34,799 nt of DNA from Bdellovibrio sp. (GCA_025359945.1 JANYDD010000026.1:1-34799); one strand, 5' to 3'. Numbered from the stretch's first letter, positions 13,220 through 22,560 are shown. Notes: generated by a model from the sequence alone, not told the origin. A program made the numbers and translations.

Positions 13220-13868
13220 AAAAAATTTATGGCTGAAGCGATGTTTGAAAAGCGGCGATTTGGAGCGCATTCAAATGGCGGTAAAAATCGCAGAAAGCAA
13301 AACCACCGGCGAAATTGTTCCAATGCTAGTTCAAAGATCCACTCCGGTTGGGCATTTACCTGTGGTCCTGGCTTTGATAGGTTTTGTGTTTTTTTTACTG
13401 CTAGACTTGGAATGGATTTTTCATTCAGCGGATCAAAGATATTTTTGGCTGATCCCAGGCTTTTTTATTTTAAGTTTTTTGCTGGCTATTCCCATTGCAA
13501 AATTTTTGTGCGTTCAGCGCTGGTTGACGTCAAAGACCGATCAAGAAGTCGAAGTCTGGGAAAAGGCCGAGCTTGAATTTTACCGTGGCCGCTTCACTGA
13601 AACCTCAAAGCACACAGCGATTCTTTTATTTGTTAGTTTAATGGAGCGAAAAGTTGTCGTGCTAGCGGATAAAGGAATTTCATCAAAGCTTCCGCCCGAG
13701 ACCTGGAAAGAAGTCGTGCAATTGCTGACAACTCAACTCAAACAAAAAAAACTGGCGCTAGGCTACGTGAATGCCATCGAGAAATGTGGCCAAATCCTGG
13801 CGCAATATTTTCCAGCAGAAGCTCATGATAAAAATGAGATTCCTAATGGGTTGGTGGTTCGGGATTAA
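13206..13868 (+). CDS. Second TPM-domain membrane protein
   Basis: A 220-residue protein related to the upstream TPM gene but without signal peptide or glycine tail. A short TPM N-terminal part ('IQMAVKIAESKTTGEIVPMLV') leads into two hydrophobic helices ('LPVVLALIGFVFFLLLDLEWIF' and 'YFWLIPGFFILSFLLAIPIAKFL'). The rest of the TPM domain follows ('AELEFYRGRFTETSKHTAILLFVSLMERKVVVLADKGI'). The start is GTG at 13206: GGAGG lies 5 bases upstream, inside the glycine-rich end of the previous gene, giving a 14-base overlap. Frames opening earlier only reflect the glycine-rich repeat. Third gene of the lemA operon. Confidence 0.8.
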   Translation: MAVGKKNLWLKRCLKSGDLERIQMAVKIAESKTTGEIVPMLVQRSTPVGHLPVVLALIGFVFFLLLDLEWIFHSADQRYFWLIPGFFILSFLLAIPIAKFLCVQRWLTSKTDQEVEVWEKAELEFYRGRFTETSKHTAILLFVSLMERKVVVLADKGISSKLPPETWKEVVQLLTTQLKQKKLALGYVNAIEKCGQILAQYFPAEAHDKNEIPNGLVVRD

Positions 13869-13939
13869 TTCTAAGGTCGTGAAGGTCTATAAAAAATTTT
13901 TCAATAGATGTTTTATTATCTAGTTCACAGATAAGATTT

Positions 13940-15055
13940 TTACCTTGTGGTTTTACGCAAGGAAGCCTGATAAAGGGCATCACTCATGGTTAGCTTTTTT
14001 CCTTCTGAATCCGCTTTTTCCCTAAGTTCGATGGCTGCAATTAAAAGTCCCTCCTGAGAGTTCAAAAAAGCGAAATCGCTTGAAATAGCCATGCGGCTTA
14101 GGGTGTCGCGAACAAGTTGAGATGGAAATTCTGCACGATATCTAAAGTAAGGGTCGACGGAAGTCGTCGACTCATTCATTTTTGCGATAAAATTGATAGC
14201 TACAAGTGCAGAAAAATCAGATGGTAAGCCTTCAGACTTTTCGATTCTGGAGTAAAGTAGTCCCATGATAAAATCTAATTTACCGGCTTTTGTAGCACTC
14301 ACTAATCTACGGGTAAAGGATGAGGCCGCAGCGTATGGGTTTGCCGCGGCAATAGCTCGCGCCAATTGCTCACGACTTTTTTTATGCGAATCTTCTAAAT
14401 TTGACTCGCTATTCTTGCGGGTTATATAAAGAACTTCATTTACGGCCGATGTATTCATTTGTTTTCCGAGTGCTTCCCCTGGTTCAAGGTTCTGATACAG
14501 CCTGTAAGTTTGATCAAAAAGGAGACCTAGCTCTTTATATTTTTTTGGATCGCGGGTCAGCATAGCGGTCTTAAGCAGCAAAAGGGCGTCCACGGACAGA
14601 GGTCTACGACCCCCGACAGATCCATAGAGAGAGACAAAGGACATGATATCGGTCAAGAAGTCCCGCTCCTCTCTGGATCGCTGATTTTCAAATCTTAGAG
14701 ACAAATTTTCCAAAAAAACCAAAATGTCCTGAGTGGAATTTTTTCTTATAAACGATTCAAGCGCGGACTGATTCAAGTCTGGGAACTGACTCTTAAAATT
14801 TTTTAATATTCTTGCTTTGATCAAATTTCCATCGATGCCCATGGTCCAAGCTTTGGTAGCTCCGAATTCAAGTTCTGCATCACGATCTTTGCCTGAAAGT
14901 TTATCCCCCGCGCTTGAGTCTAGGGCGTCTGAACCTACAGTGCTTCTGCCTTTACAAGGTTTTGCTTTCCCGAGTTCTTTCGCCAAAACCAAGACCGGAG
15001 CTAAAGAAAAAATCACGGCTGCTGATAAAAAATTTCTTAATAAACTAAGGGCCAC
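13940..15055 (-). CDS. Exported helical protein of unknown function
   Basis: A 371-residue protein with a Sec signal peptide (LLRNFLSAAVIFSLAPVLVLA, cleaved near residue 25). I do not recognise the family. The mature protein is mostly helical and charged, with one cysteine soon after the signal (KPCKGRS). A low-complexity acidic segment (~38-62) precedes helical repeats such as 'LSVDALLLLKTAMLTRDPKKY' and 'LVSATKAGKLDFIMGLL'. The start is GTG with GGGAG 7 bases upstream. It stands alone: the lemA operon converges from one side and nrdJ ends 185 bases upstream. A periplasmic role is inferred from the signal only. Confidence 0.65.
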   Translation of the reverse strand: MALSLLRNFLSAAVIFSLAPVLVLAKELGKAKPCKGRSTVGSDALDSSAGDKLSGKDRDAELEFGATKAWTMGIDGNLIKARILKNFKSQFPDLNQSALESFIRKNSTQDILVFLENLSLRFENQRSREERDFLTDIMSFVSLYGSVGGRRPLSVDALLLLKTAMLTRDPKKYKELGLLFDQTYRLYQNLEPGEALGKQMNTSAVNEVLYITRKNSESNLEDSHKKSREQLARAIAAANPYAAASSFTRRLVSATKAGKLDFIMGLLYSRIEKSEGLPSDFSALVAINFIAKMNESTTSVDPYFRYRAEFPSQLVRDTLSRMAISSDFAFLNSQEGLLIAAIELREKADSEGKKLTMSDALYQASLRKTTR

Positions 15056-15240
15056 TTCATAACTCCCGCGAGACCAGTGCTTTAAATCCAGTTAATTTAA
15101 GATGCCTGGATCTACGATTTAAACTTGGTCAGATCAAGTATCAGATCTAATATACGTTGCGAAATGGGTGCCAAAGACAGAAAATTTTTTAGCCATAGCG
15201 AAGGTTTCCGGGTTGTCGAATTTGTGAACAGGCGCTGCTT

Positions 15241-17547
15241 TTAGGCGCACGATGAAACATGACCACAATTAATACAGCGCCAGCAGTTGGCCTGAAGTTC
15301 GCACCATGATCCACACTCGGGGCACCGGTGCGGAGAACTCAAAGGGCTGGCCACGGCATTCGCGGGCGATCTGAGCGGCTGGGACAATTTAGAGGCATCC
15401 CTGTAGATAGAAACGGACTTCAACCCCATTTTCCAAGCTTGAAAATAGATCGTTGAAATATCTTCGACAGTGGCGTCAGCGGGCAGGTTGATCGTTTTTG
15501 AAATGCCGCCACTGACAAATTTTTGGATTTCAGCCACCATTTTCAGATGATCCATCGGGCTAAGGTCATGAGCGGTCTGCAGTATCTTTAGCCGATTTTT
15601 CCATAAATTTTTGTGTGGGCTAGTATTAGAAATTCGCTTAAGGTCTGCTTGGCCAAATTCGATTTTTCCGGTCCAACGCAAATTCTCGATCAAGTTTTTG
15701 ATGGCCTCTTGAGAAAGATTCCACTTTTTCAAAAGCTGTATCAAAGACTCGGAAACAAAAGTCATCTGGCCACCGCCACTTAAATTTTTAGTTCTTAGCA
15801 GCGAAAATTCAGGTTCTACCCCGGTGGTTTCGCTGTCCATAACTAGGCCAATCGTTCCCGTCGGAGCCATCGCGGTTATCTGGGAATTTCTAAGGCCATA
15901 TTTTGAAATGCTAGAAATCAAGCGATTCCAGTCTGAGGGAATGCTGTCGGCATCAGCGCCAAACCGCGAGAGAATTTTATTTTTAAAAAGATCGTGTGCC
16001 AAAAGATTGTGTTTTTGAATCACCCCCAGATGCGATTTTTTATTTTTTTTAAAAGCCGCGTAAGGTCCGTGAGATTTTGCAATTTCGTGGCTTGTTTGTA
16101 GCCCCCCGTAGAAGAGTAAAAAACTTAAACCCTGGGCCGTCTTTCGACCTTCGTCGCTGCTGTACGCAAGCTGCATCCGCATCAGCAGCGCGCCCAGTCC
16201 GCAAAATCCCAAACCCAATGGCCGATACTGGTTGCTGTTGGCCGCAATTTTTTCCGTCGGGTATCCGGCCAAATCAACTAAGATTTCTTGCGCCAAAAAA
16301 ATAATTTTAGCGGTATGCAAGAAATCCTGAACTTGAAAAACATCATTGCGCCAAAACGCCAAAAGATTTAACGAAGCCAAATTGCAGGCAGTGTCGTCTA
16401 AAAAGAAAAACTCGCTGCACGGATTGCTGGCGCGAATTTCGGCATCGGCCGCGCAGGTGTTCCAGGCGTTGATCGTGGTTGAAAATTGCACGCCAGGGTC
16501 AGCACATTTCCAGGCGGCTTGGCAAAGCTTGCGCCAAATTTCGGCCTCGGTCCCGTTGACTAAAGACTTTGATAGTTTCTGCATCATTACGGCAGAAATA
16601 CGGATTGAATTGTTGGCGTTTTGACCCTCAAGAAAACTTTCGAGCGATCCCGTTTTGTTTTTAAAAAATTCCAAATCCCGCAACTGAAATCCCAATTCTT
16701 CTTGTTCTGATTTCCATCGAATTAAATCTAAAACTTCGGGGTGATCGGCGTCGACGCAAACCATTTTAGCGGCCCGTCTTGTAGTGCCCCCAGATTTGAC
16801 GGCGCTGGCGGATTGATCAAAAACGCGCAAGAATGAAATCAGCCCCGAGCTTCGGCCGCCCGATTTCAGTCGGTCAAAGCGGCTTCTAAGCCTAGAAAAA
16901 TTAGTTCCACTTCCAGAACCAAATTTAAAAATTTTGGCTTCGTTACCTAACAGCTGGTAAATAGATTCTAGCGAGTCTTCAACAGACTGAATAAAGCAGG
17001 CAGACACTTGCGGGTGTTGGTAGGAATTATCCGATAGCTTAGTTTTATTTTCTTTTTTGTCCCAAAACCACAGGGGGGTATCCCCTGCGATCCCATACTT
17101 ATGAAAAAGTCCGCAGTTGTACCAAACAGGAGAATTAAAAAAAGCCTTTTGCTGCAGTAGAATATATTTTAATTCTGCCGAGAATATTTCTGCATCGATT
17201 TTTCGATCAAAGTATTTATTTTTTTTCCCAAAATCTTTGATGGTATCGACAACACGATCCAAAACTTGCTTAAGGCTTGATTCCAGCTGATGCGTTTTTT
17301 GATTTTTGATCCGCAAGTATTGTGAAGCAAAAATGGTCGTGGCGTTTTGAGACCAGAACGACGGCACTTCAACGTTGTCGGCTGAAAAAATCAATTCTCC
17401 GGAAGTGTTTCTAATCTGCACGGATCGTTTCTCCCAATTCCAATCTTTACTAAAGTACGGATTTTTAATTTTACCAAGGACGGTTTCGGGGAATGTTTTG
17501 GCAGAAGGCCTGGCAGTAGGCTTTAAAAAATAAGCTTCGATTTTCAT
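15241..17547 (-). CDS. nrdJ: Adenosylcobalamin-dependent (class II) ribonucleotide reductase
   Basis: A 768-residue enzyme reducing ribonucleotides to deoxyribonucleotides with coenzyme B12 as radical source, independent of oxygen. Active-site features: Cys184 in 'VSACFI' (redox partner), the 'NPCSEF' loop with Asn375, Cys377 (thiyl) and Glu379, and 'PTGTIGLVMD' near residue 580. The last 27 residues hold three Cys-rich pairs (CPEC, CWRC, CINC) typical of the redox/zinc tail of NrdJ proteins. Its ATG overlaps the phoR stop (TAATG), so translation is coupled to the sensor kinase. No B12 riboswitch is possible directly upstream because there is no intergenic space. No class I nrdAB appears in the window. 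Confidence 0.92.
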   Translation of the reverse strand: MKIEAYFLKPTARPSAKTFPETVLGKIKNPYFSKDWNWEKRSVQIRNTSGELIFSADNVEVPSFWSQNATTIFASQYLRIKNQKTHQLESSLKQVLDRVVDTIKDFGKKNKYFDRKIDAEIFSAELKYILLQQKAFFNSPVWYNCGLFHKYGIAGDTPLWFWDKKENKTKLSDNSYQHPQVSACFIQSVEDSLESIYQLLGNEAKIFKFGSGSGTNFSRLRSRFDRLKSGGRSSGLISFLRVFDQSASAVKSGGTTRRAAKMVCVDADHPEVLDLIRWKSEQEELGFQLRDLEFFKNKTGSLESFLEGQNANNSIRISAVMMQKLSKSLVNGTEAEIWRKLCQAAWKCADPGVQFSTTINAWNTCAADAEIRASNPCSEFFFLDDTACNLASLNLLAFWRNDVFQVQDFLHTAKIIFLAQEILVDLAGYPTEKIAANSNQYRPLGLGFCGLGALLMRMQLAYSSDEGRKTAQGLSFLLFYGGLQTSHEIAKSHGPYAAFKKNKKSHLGVIQKHNLLAHDLFKNKILSRFGADADSIPSDWNRLISSISKYGLRNSQITAMAPTGTIGLVMDSETTGVEPEFSLLRTKNLSGGGQMTFVSESLIQLLKKWNLSQEAIKNLIENLRWTGKIEFGQADLKRISNTSPHKNLWKNRLKILQTAHDLSPMDHLKMVAEIQKFVSGGISKTINLPADATVEDISTIYFQAWKMGLKSVSIYRDASKLSQPLRSPANAVASPLSSPHRCPECGSWCELQANCWRCINCGHVSSCA

Positions 17548-18980
17548 TAGGGCGGGCCCTTTCGAAAAGGAAATTCACAAATTAACTGAGTGCCACGGCC
17601 CACTTCAGATTTGGCTTCAACGGTCCCACCATGGGTTTGTACGATGTGCTTTACGATCGCCAGTCCTAAACCTGAACCTCCGGCATCTCGCGAGCGGCCT
17701 TTGTCGATCCGATAAAAGCGTTCGAACAAGCGCACTAAATGTTCGCGATCAATTCCAGGGCCGTTATCGATCACTTGCAGTTGCACTTTTTGGGATTCAG
17801 GCAAAAAGATCCAGCGGATTTCGATTTGGCCGCCTTCGGGAATATATTTAATTCCGTTGCCAATTAAATTGACCAACACTTGATCGATCTTGGCGATATC
17901 TGCAGCGAACGGCGGGCATCCCACAAAGGATCGCAGCACGATGCGCCTTTCGGTGGCCAAAGACGAAAGCCTTTCAATCACTTCTTGCGTGTGGGCGGCG
18001 GGATCGAAATCTCCCCAGGTGAGCTGCGGGGAATGTTCCAAGTTAGACAGGGTCAAAAGGTCATTAACAATCTCGGTCAGGCGATCAACATTTTTTGAAA
18101 CGGTTTTTAAAAAATGCGGGATCATTTCATATTTTTGCTCGTCGAAATCTATGCGAATTGTTTCAACAAAACCTTTAACGGCGGTCAATGGGGTCCTTAA
18201 TTCATGGGACGCGTTTTCCACAAATTCATTGCGCATTCTTTCAATTGTTTTTTTCTCGGTGACGTCATGAAATAGTCCCAAGATTCCGGTCATTTCGCGG
18301 GTTTTTTCGTGGCGAATCGGCGATAGCGTAACAGCAAAAAATCGTTCTTCATCGTGCATAAAAGTTTTTAGCCGAAGGTCTTTTCTTTGCGTGGTTGTTG
18401 AACTGATGCAGGCCTGCAGCAACTCGTTGCTGGCGGGATCTCGAAACACTTGCGAGAAAAGCAATGAACCCTCGTCGTTAAAAATCTTCAACTGTTCCCG
18501 AGGTAAAAAATGACTGACGAAGGAAGAATTGAAATGAACGGCCTTGCCGTCGACGGTCAAAGTAAGTACCGCGTCCTCTAAAGCTGACATCAAAGCTTGC
18601 GATTCTTGCCGCTCGATGGCCAGTTGAATGCGGCGTTTTTTTAACTTTTTTTGAATTTGATCCAGGGCATGTTCTAATTCCGAGTACTCGCCGTATTCGG
18701 TTTTGAATAAATCCTCGCCTTCGTCGGGCGCTAATTTTAATTCTTTCTTTCGTGTCATGCGAAGTGTTTTTAAAATCACCCGTTTTAGCGGCACTGAAAA
18801 TCGATAAGATAAATACCAAGATGAAAGCAAAATTAAAAAAAAAGCCGCTACAAAAAGCCCTTCAAAAGTACCCTTCCATAAAAATGAAAGTCCAAACACC
18901 AAAGCCCAGGTGACTAATTGACCCAGCCAAATCCGAAAAAAGAAATTTTTAAAAAGTTTCCACGGGAAAAACGAATTCAT
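17547..18980 (-). CDS. phoR: PhoR-like sensor histidine kinase
   Basis: A 477-residue membrane kinase. Two adjacent hydrophobic helices lie near residues 18-60 ('LVTWALVFGLSFLW', 'LFVAAFFLILLSSWYLSY'). A HAMP-like linker and a PAS domain (~125-240) follow. The HisKA box 'NASHELRTPL' places the phosphorylated His at 259. The ATPase domain has N-box 'NLIGNGIKYIPEGG', G1 'DNGPGI' and G2 'GGSGLGLAIVKHI'. Architecture and the phoU-phoB neighbours indicate the phosphate-starvation sensor. The start is the ATG at 18980, which overlaps the regulator stop as ATGA; the longer open frame is not needed. Confidence 0.85.
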   Translation of the reverse strand: MNSFFPWKLFKNFFFRIWLGQLVTWALVFGLSFLWKGTFEGLFVAAFFLILLSSWYLSYRFSVPLKRVILKTLRMTRKKELKLAPDEGEDLFKTEYGEYSELEHALDQIQKKLKKRRIQLAIERQESQALMSALEDAVLTLTVDGKAVHFNSSFVSHFLPREQLKIFNDEGSLLFSQVFRDPASNELLQACISSTTTQRKDLRLKTFMHDEERFFAVTLSPIRHEKTREMTGILGLFHDVTEKKTIERMRNEFVENASHELRTPLTAVKGFVETIRIDFDEQKYEMIPHFLKTVSKNVDRLTEIVNDLLTLSNLEHSPQLTWGDFDPAAHTQEVIERLSSLATERRIVLRSFVGCPPFAADIAKIDQVLVNLIGNGIKYIPEGGQIEIRWIFLPESQKVQLQVIDNGPGIDREHLVRLFERFYRIDKGRSRDAGGSGLGLAIVKHIVQTHGGTVEAKSEVGRGTQLICEFPFRKGPP

Positions 18981-19756
18981 GACCCGCGAATTCGGTAACC
19001 AACACCCCGAATTGTTTCGATCCACTCGCTGCAAGCGCCTAGTTTTTTGCGCAAGCCAAACACATGAGTGTCAATGGTTCGACCCGTGACCGAAATTCCA
19101 TCCCCCTGAACAACAGAAATCAAATAATCCCGGGTCAGTACGCGCCCTTGTTGGGAGGCCATTTGGCTTAAGATTTTAAATTCTGACGGGGTCAAGTGCA
19201 GTGCCTCGTTCAGGCAAGTGACTTCGTAACTAGCTAAATTTATTTTTAGACCACCGACCTCTAAAGTTTCTATTTTTGGAGTGCTTGCCGGTACGATAGA
19301 GCTTGCAGACAACTTCTGAGCTTGGCCACGACGAATTAAGGCCTTGACCCTGGCAGTAAAAATCGCGGGCTCGAAAGGCTTTGTGATGTAATCATCCGCA
19401 CCGGCCTCGAGCCCCAAAATAATATCTTGAGGTTCGGCTTTGGCGGTGACCATCAAAACCGGGGACTTATCAGCGTTAAGAGTTTTTAAAAATTCGATGC
19501 CGCTGATCTGCGGAAGCATCCAATCCAAAACAATCAAGTCAAAAAGGCTTTTCGAAAGTTGCAGCTGAGCTTCAGGTACACTGGCCGCCAACTGCACCCG
19601 ATGTCCCAAGCGCAATAACAAAAGCGAAATCAATTCTCGGATTTCAGCTTCATCTTCGACCACTAAAATCTGCGCCGACTGCAAGGAATTGCTTAAGTTA
19701 TCCATAGGTTTCTCCAATTGGAAATTCGTTTTTTTTTCGGTGGTGTGAATTTCCAT
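18977..19756 (-). CDS. phoB: PhoB-like response regulator
   Basis: A 259-residue OmpR/PhoB-family transcription factor. The receiver domain is at ~28-145, with acidic pocket 'VVEDE', phospho-acceptor Asp78 in 'LIVLDWMLP', Thr in 'LMVTAK' and Lys in 'YITKPF'. The C-terminal winged helix (~165-257) has 'LHLTPSEFKILSQMASQQGRVLTRDYLI' and 'TIDTHVFGLRKKLG', as in PhoB. The N-terminus is extended by ~25 polar residues. AGGAGG 8 bases before the ATG supports that start. It sits between phoU and phoR, 23 bases after phoU. Confidence 0.88.
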   Translation of the reverse strand: MEIHTTEKKTNFQLEKPMDNLSNSLQSAQILVVEDEAEIRELISLLLLRLGHRVQLAASVPEAQLQLSKSLFDLIVLDWMLPQISGIEFLKTLNADKSPVLMVTAKAEPQDIILGLEAGADDYITKPFEPAIFTARVKALIRRGQAQKLSASSIVPASTPKIETLEVGGLKINLASYEVTCLNEALHLTPSEFKILSQMASQQGRVLTRDYLISVVQGDGISVTGRTIDTHVFGLRKKLGACSEWIETIRGVGYRIRGS

Positions 19757-19779
19757 AGAGCTACCCTCCTAAAAAAAAA

Positions 19780-20463
19780 TTAGAAAGTCGAGGTGTCTTT
19801 TGCTTCTCCGCCGTGGCGGATGTCTTTGCCTGTGGAAACAAAGATCACGTCTTCGGCAATATTTGTCGAATGATCGCCAATACGTTCAAGGTTACGCGCC
19901 ACCAAAATTAAATCTAGTGCGGCCAACGCGGCCGTGGGGTTTTTCTCGATGTAATTCGAAAGATTTTGAAAAACCGAATCTTTCCGGTGATCCACCTGAT
20001 CATCCATCAGCAATATTTCACGAGCTAACTTCATGTCTTCGCGAATAAAGGAATCCAAAGAGTCTTTAACCATCTTACGAACGATCTGTGACATTTCTGG
20101 AATTTCTTTTGGCAGCGAAATTGTCTTTCGATTGAAATAATCTTTGCCGGTATATGCCATGTTGACGCATTGATCGCCCATGCGTTCAAGATCCGCATTG
20201 ATCTTGATGCAAGAAACCACCCATCGAAGATCTTTGGCCACAGGTCCCTGTTTAGCTAAAATATTCAGGCAAATCTGATCGATTTCTTTGTGTCCCTGAT
20301 TGATTTTTTCTTCGACTTGATGAACTTCAGAAAATTTCTGCGGCGAATTTAGTGAAAAAGCTTCGGTCGAAACTTGTAAGGCGTGCTCGACTAACCCGCC
20401 CATCATCATCAAAGTTTTTTTAAGGTGGTCTAAATCAGAATCAAAAACGCGCTCCAAACTCAT
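19780..20463 (-). CDS. phoU: PhoU phosphate signalling protein
   Basis: A 227-residue protein made of two three-helix repeats, each with the PhoU acidic metal motif region: 'INADLERMGDQCVNMAY' in the first and 'LILVARNLERIGDHSTNIAEDVIF' in the second. Length is normal. PhoU links the Pst phosphate transporter to PhoR and damps PhoB output when phosphate is plentiful. The Pst genes are not in the window. It is the first gene of the phoU-phoB-phoR-nrdJ operon and is divergent from the Ppx/GppA gene. The upstream region shows no obvious Pho box by eye. Confidence 0.93.
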   Translation of the reverse strand: MSLERVFDSDLDHLKKTLMMMGGLVEHALQVSTEAFSLNSPQKFSEVHQVEEKINQGHKEIDQICLNILAKQGPVAKDLRWVVSCIKINADLERMGDQCVNMAYTGKDYFNRKTISLPKEIPEMSQIVRKMVKDSLDSFIREDMKLAREILLMDDQVDHRKDSVFQNLSNYIEKNPTAALAALDLILVARNLERIGDHSTNIAEDVIFVSTGKDIRHGGEAKDTSTF

Positions 20464-20607
20464 AGCTAAGTGTACCCGGGGATTGTCGAACTGCCTACAA
20501 ACTTTTTTAACCTTTCAACCGGGGCTCGACGATCTGCATCCTGGCCTGGATGGAAGTGCGCTTGCTCAACCTGAATCTGTCCTTCATCCTGAAGTCAGCG
20601 GGTGTAA
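20464..20607. promoter_or_regulatory. Divergent phoU / Ppx-GppA intergenic region with a GC-rich patch
   Basis: 144 bases between two divergent starts. Positions ~20519-20600 are clearly GC-richer than their surroundings. On the minus strand they contain a 26-codon frame (20587 to 20507) with very basic composition, starting MKDRFRLSKR. I recognise neither the peptide nor any CTGTCAT-like Pho box. Promoters for both genes are expected here but none is clear. Confidence 0.35.
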
Positions 20608-21522
20608 ATGCAAATTCAAAAACGACTAGCAGCAATTGATATCGGTAGTAACGCCATTCGCATGGTGATTTCGGACTACACACCCAAAGGTTTTCGTTTT
20701 TTAAAAAAATTTCGCTTTCCCATCCGCTTGGGCGGCGATGTTTTTGAAAAAGGAAAAATTTCCGGAAAGAACATGAAAGAATCAGCACGAACTTTCCGCA
20801 AGTTCAAGGAGTTGACTAGCGAATTCAAGGTCACAGGACTGCGTGCTGTGGGGACCAGCGCGCTTCGAGAAGCCAAAAATCAAAGTTCATTTGTCGAACT
20901 GATTCGAAGAAAAAGCCAAATCAATATCGAAGTGATCGACGGGGTCGAAGAGGCCCGGCTGATTCATTTGGCAGTGAAGAAGGAAATATATCTTGAAAAT
21001 CATATTTGTCTTTTGATTGATGTTGGCGGTGGAAGCGTTGAACTGACCCTCAGTCAAAAAGGGCAAATGATCGGAACGCAAAGTTTTCCCATGGGCACGG
21101 TTAGAATTTTAGAGCGTCTGCGCAAACGCGATTTGGCCGAATCCCAAATGGCCCTTGTGTTGGATGAATTTATGGAGCCCATCAGTCATTTTCTAAAATC
21201 TATTCCCACCGACGGAAAAATTGATTTTGCGGTGGGCACCGGAGGAAACTTAGAGACCTTGGGTAAGCTAAAGCCCGTGCTTTTGCGAAAAGCGTCTAGA
21301 AATTTGCTGACTCTTGCCGAGACCTCGGAAATCGTCGCGCGATTGACGCGAATGACTTACAAAGATCGTGTTGAAAAGTTAAAGCTTCGAACCGATCGGG
21401 CCGACGTGATTGTTCCCGCCGCCCGGTTAATTTATATGATTATGTCGATAGCTTCGATCGATAAGATCTATATTCCAGGAGTAGGTCTAAAAGATGGTTT
21501 GTTGTGGTCAATGCTGACCTAG
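20608..21522 (+). CDS. Exopolyphosphatase / pppGpp phosphatase family (Ppx/GppA)
   Basis: A 304-residue ASKHA-fold phosphatase that removes terminal phosphate from polyphosphate or pppGpp. The hallmark motifs are present: 'AAIDIGSNAIRMVI' (phosphate 1), 'GLRAVGTSALREAKN', 'LLIDVGGGSVELTL' (phosphate 2) and 'AVGTGGNLETL'. It ends after the catalytic domains and lacks the ~200-residue HD-like C-terminus of E. coli Ppx, as in the short actinobacterial-type enzymes. Substrate preference cannot be told from sequence. It is divergent from phoU, so polyphosphate or alarmone turnover lies beside phosphate sensing. Confidence 0.88.
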   Translation: MQIQKRLAAIDIGSNAIRMVISDYTPKGFRFLKKFRFPIRLGGDVFEKGKISGKNMKESARTFRKFKELTSEFKVTGLRAVGTSALREAKNQSSFVELIRRKSQINIEVIDGVEEARLIHLAVKKEIYLENHICLLIDVGGGSVELTLSQKGQMIGTQSFPMGTVRILERLRKRDLAESQMALVLDEFMEPISHFLKSIPTDGKIDFAVGTGGNLETLGKLKPVLLRKASRNLLTLAETSEIVARLTRMTYKDRVEKLKLRTDRADVIVPAARLIYMIMSIASIDKIYIPGVGLKDGLLWSMLT

Positions 21523-21573
21523 AATTAAATGCTTGAGGAAGTTTGTTTTTGTTTGAACCATGGAGAGGGTTTT

Positions 21574-22542
21574 ATGGAAAAAAGTGGGATCGAGCCAGAA
21601 AAAAATGAAGTAGAAAAAAAACTGCAAAAAAAAACAAGGTCCATCTTTGCAGAGCACCTAAAGTCAGCTGATTTGGCGCCGTTTGCAAATTCCGATCAAA
21701 AGAGGCCCACTGGGCTTGGGCCTGCGCAAGCGCGGAAGTTTTTAGCGCAAATGGGATTTCAATTTCCAAAGAAAAATATTTCTTTTCAGATGCTTAAAGG
21801 CGGAGTTGCCAAAACGACCTCGGCATTGAACTTGGGTTTGCGGGCCGCCATGTACGGCGCCAAAGTCTTGTTTATCGATTTAGACCAGCAGGCCAATTTA
21901 AGTTTTGCCTTGGGTGTTGAAGATGAAAACAATCCGGTGTGGGTCGATGTTTTTGAAAAAAAAATCGCCGTCGAACAAGCGATTTTGAAACTCAGTGACC
22001 AGATTGATCTGATCCCGTCCAGTTTGAATAATTCGGTGCTGGATCGTGCGATGTTGAATTCTCAAAGACACTGGATTAAATCGATCGAAATTTCTTTGGC
22101 CCCCATTCAGGCGCGCTACGATTTAGTTATTATGGACACGGCCCCGCACTTGTCAGCTGTGAATTCCGCGGTCAGTTATGCTTCGGACTTGGTTATTTTG
22201 CCGATCAATCCGGATAAATTCTCACTTTCGGGCGCGCGAAAAAACCTGGATGAATTACAAGAAATCAGAAAAGAATTCGCGCGGGATTTTGAAACGAAAA
22301 TTTTGTTTTCAAAATACGATGGCCGAGAAAACGCCAGTCGCGAAATCTTAAGTCAATGCATTGATATTTTTGGCGATCAGTTGCTGAATTCCTATATTCG
22401 GCACTCTGCCGATGTCAAAAACACAATTGCGTCGACAAAAAGTATTTTTTCTCATGCTTCATCCGCAAAAGAAGACTATGATGCTTTGACTTGCGAAATT
22501 TTGGGTTGGACCGACCGAATGGCCGGCCCCACCCCAGCTTAA
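21574..22542 (+). CDS. ParA-family ATPase with N-terminal extension
   Basis: A 322-residue deviant-Walker ATPase of the ParA/Soj/MinD group. The Walker A is 'LKGGVAKTT' (~74-82), with the signature lysine at 75 and Ala where Gly is common. Then come 'VLFIDLDQQANLS' (A'), 'YDLVIMDTAPHLSAVN' (Walker B) and 'LPINPDKFSLSGA'. Residues 1-70 are highly charged, ending in a helix-turn-helix-like 'GPAQARKFLAQMGF', as in ParA proteins that bind DNA or cargo adaptors. The start is ATG at 21574, behind GGAGAGGG. There is no ParB and no parS-like repeat nearby, so it is probably an orphan cargo-positioning ParA. It is followed 18 bases later by an unknown protein and bolA. Confidence 0.85.
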   Translation: MEKSGIEPEKNEVEKKLQKKTRSIFAEHLKSADLAPFANSDQKRPTGLGPAQARKFLAQMGFQFPKKNISFQMLKGGVAKTTSALNLGLRAAMYGAKVLFIDLDQQANLSFALGVEDENNPVWVDVFEKKIAVEQAILKLSDQIDLIPSSLNNSVLDRAMLNSQRHWIKSIEISLAPIQARYDLVIMDTAPHLSAVNSAVSYASDLVILPINPDKFSLSGARKNLDELQEIRKEFARDFETKILFSKYDGRENASREILSQCIDIFGDQLLNSYIRHSADVKNTIASTKSIFSHASSAKEDYDALTCEILGWTDRMAGPTPA

Positions 22543-22560
22543 ACGAAAACAGGAGATCCC

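Noticed and set aside
12958-13323. Proline-rich minus-strand frame
   Set aside because: It is the antisense reading of the Gly/Ser-rich tail of the first TPM protein.
20676-21081. Minus-strand frames within the Ppx/GppA gene
   Set aside because: Antisense to clear ASKHA motifs; no ribosome sites.
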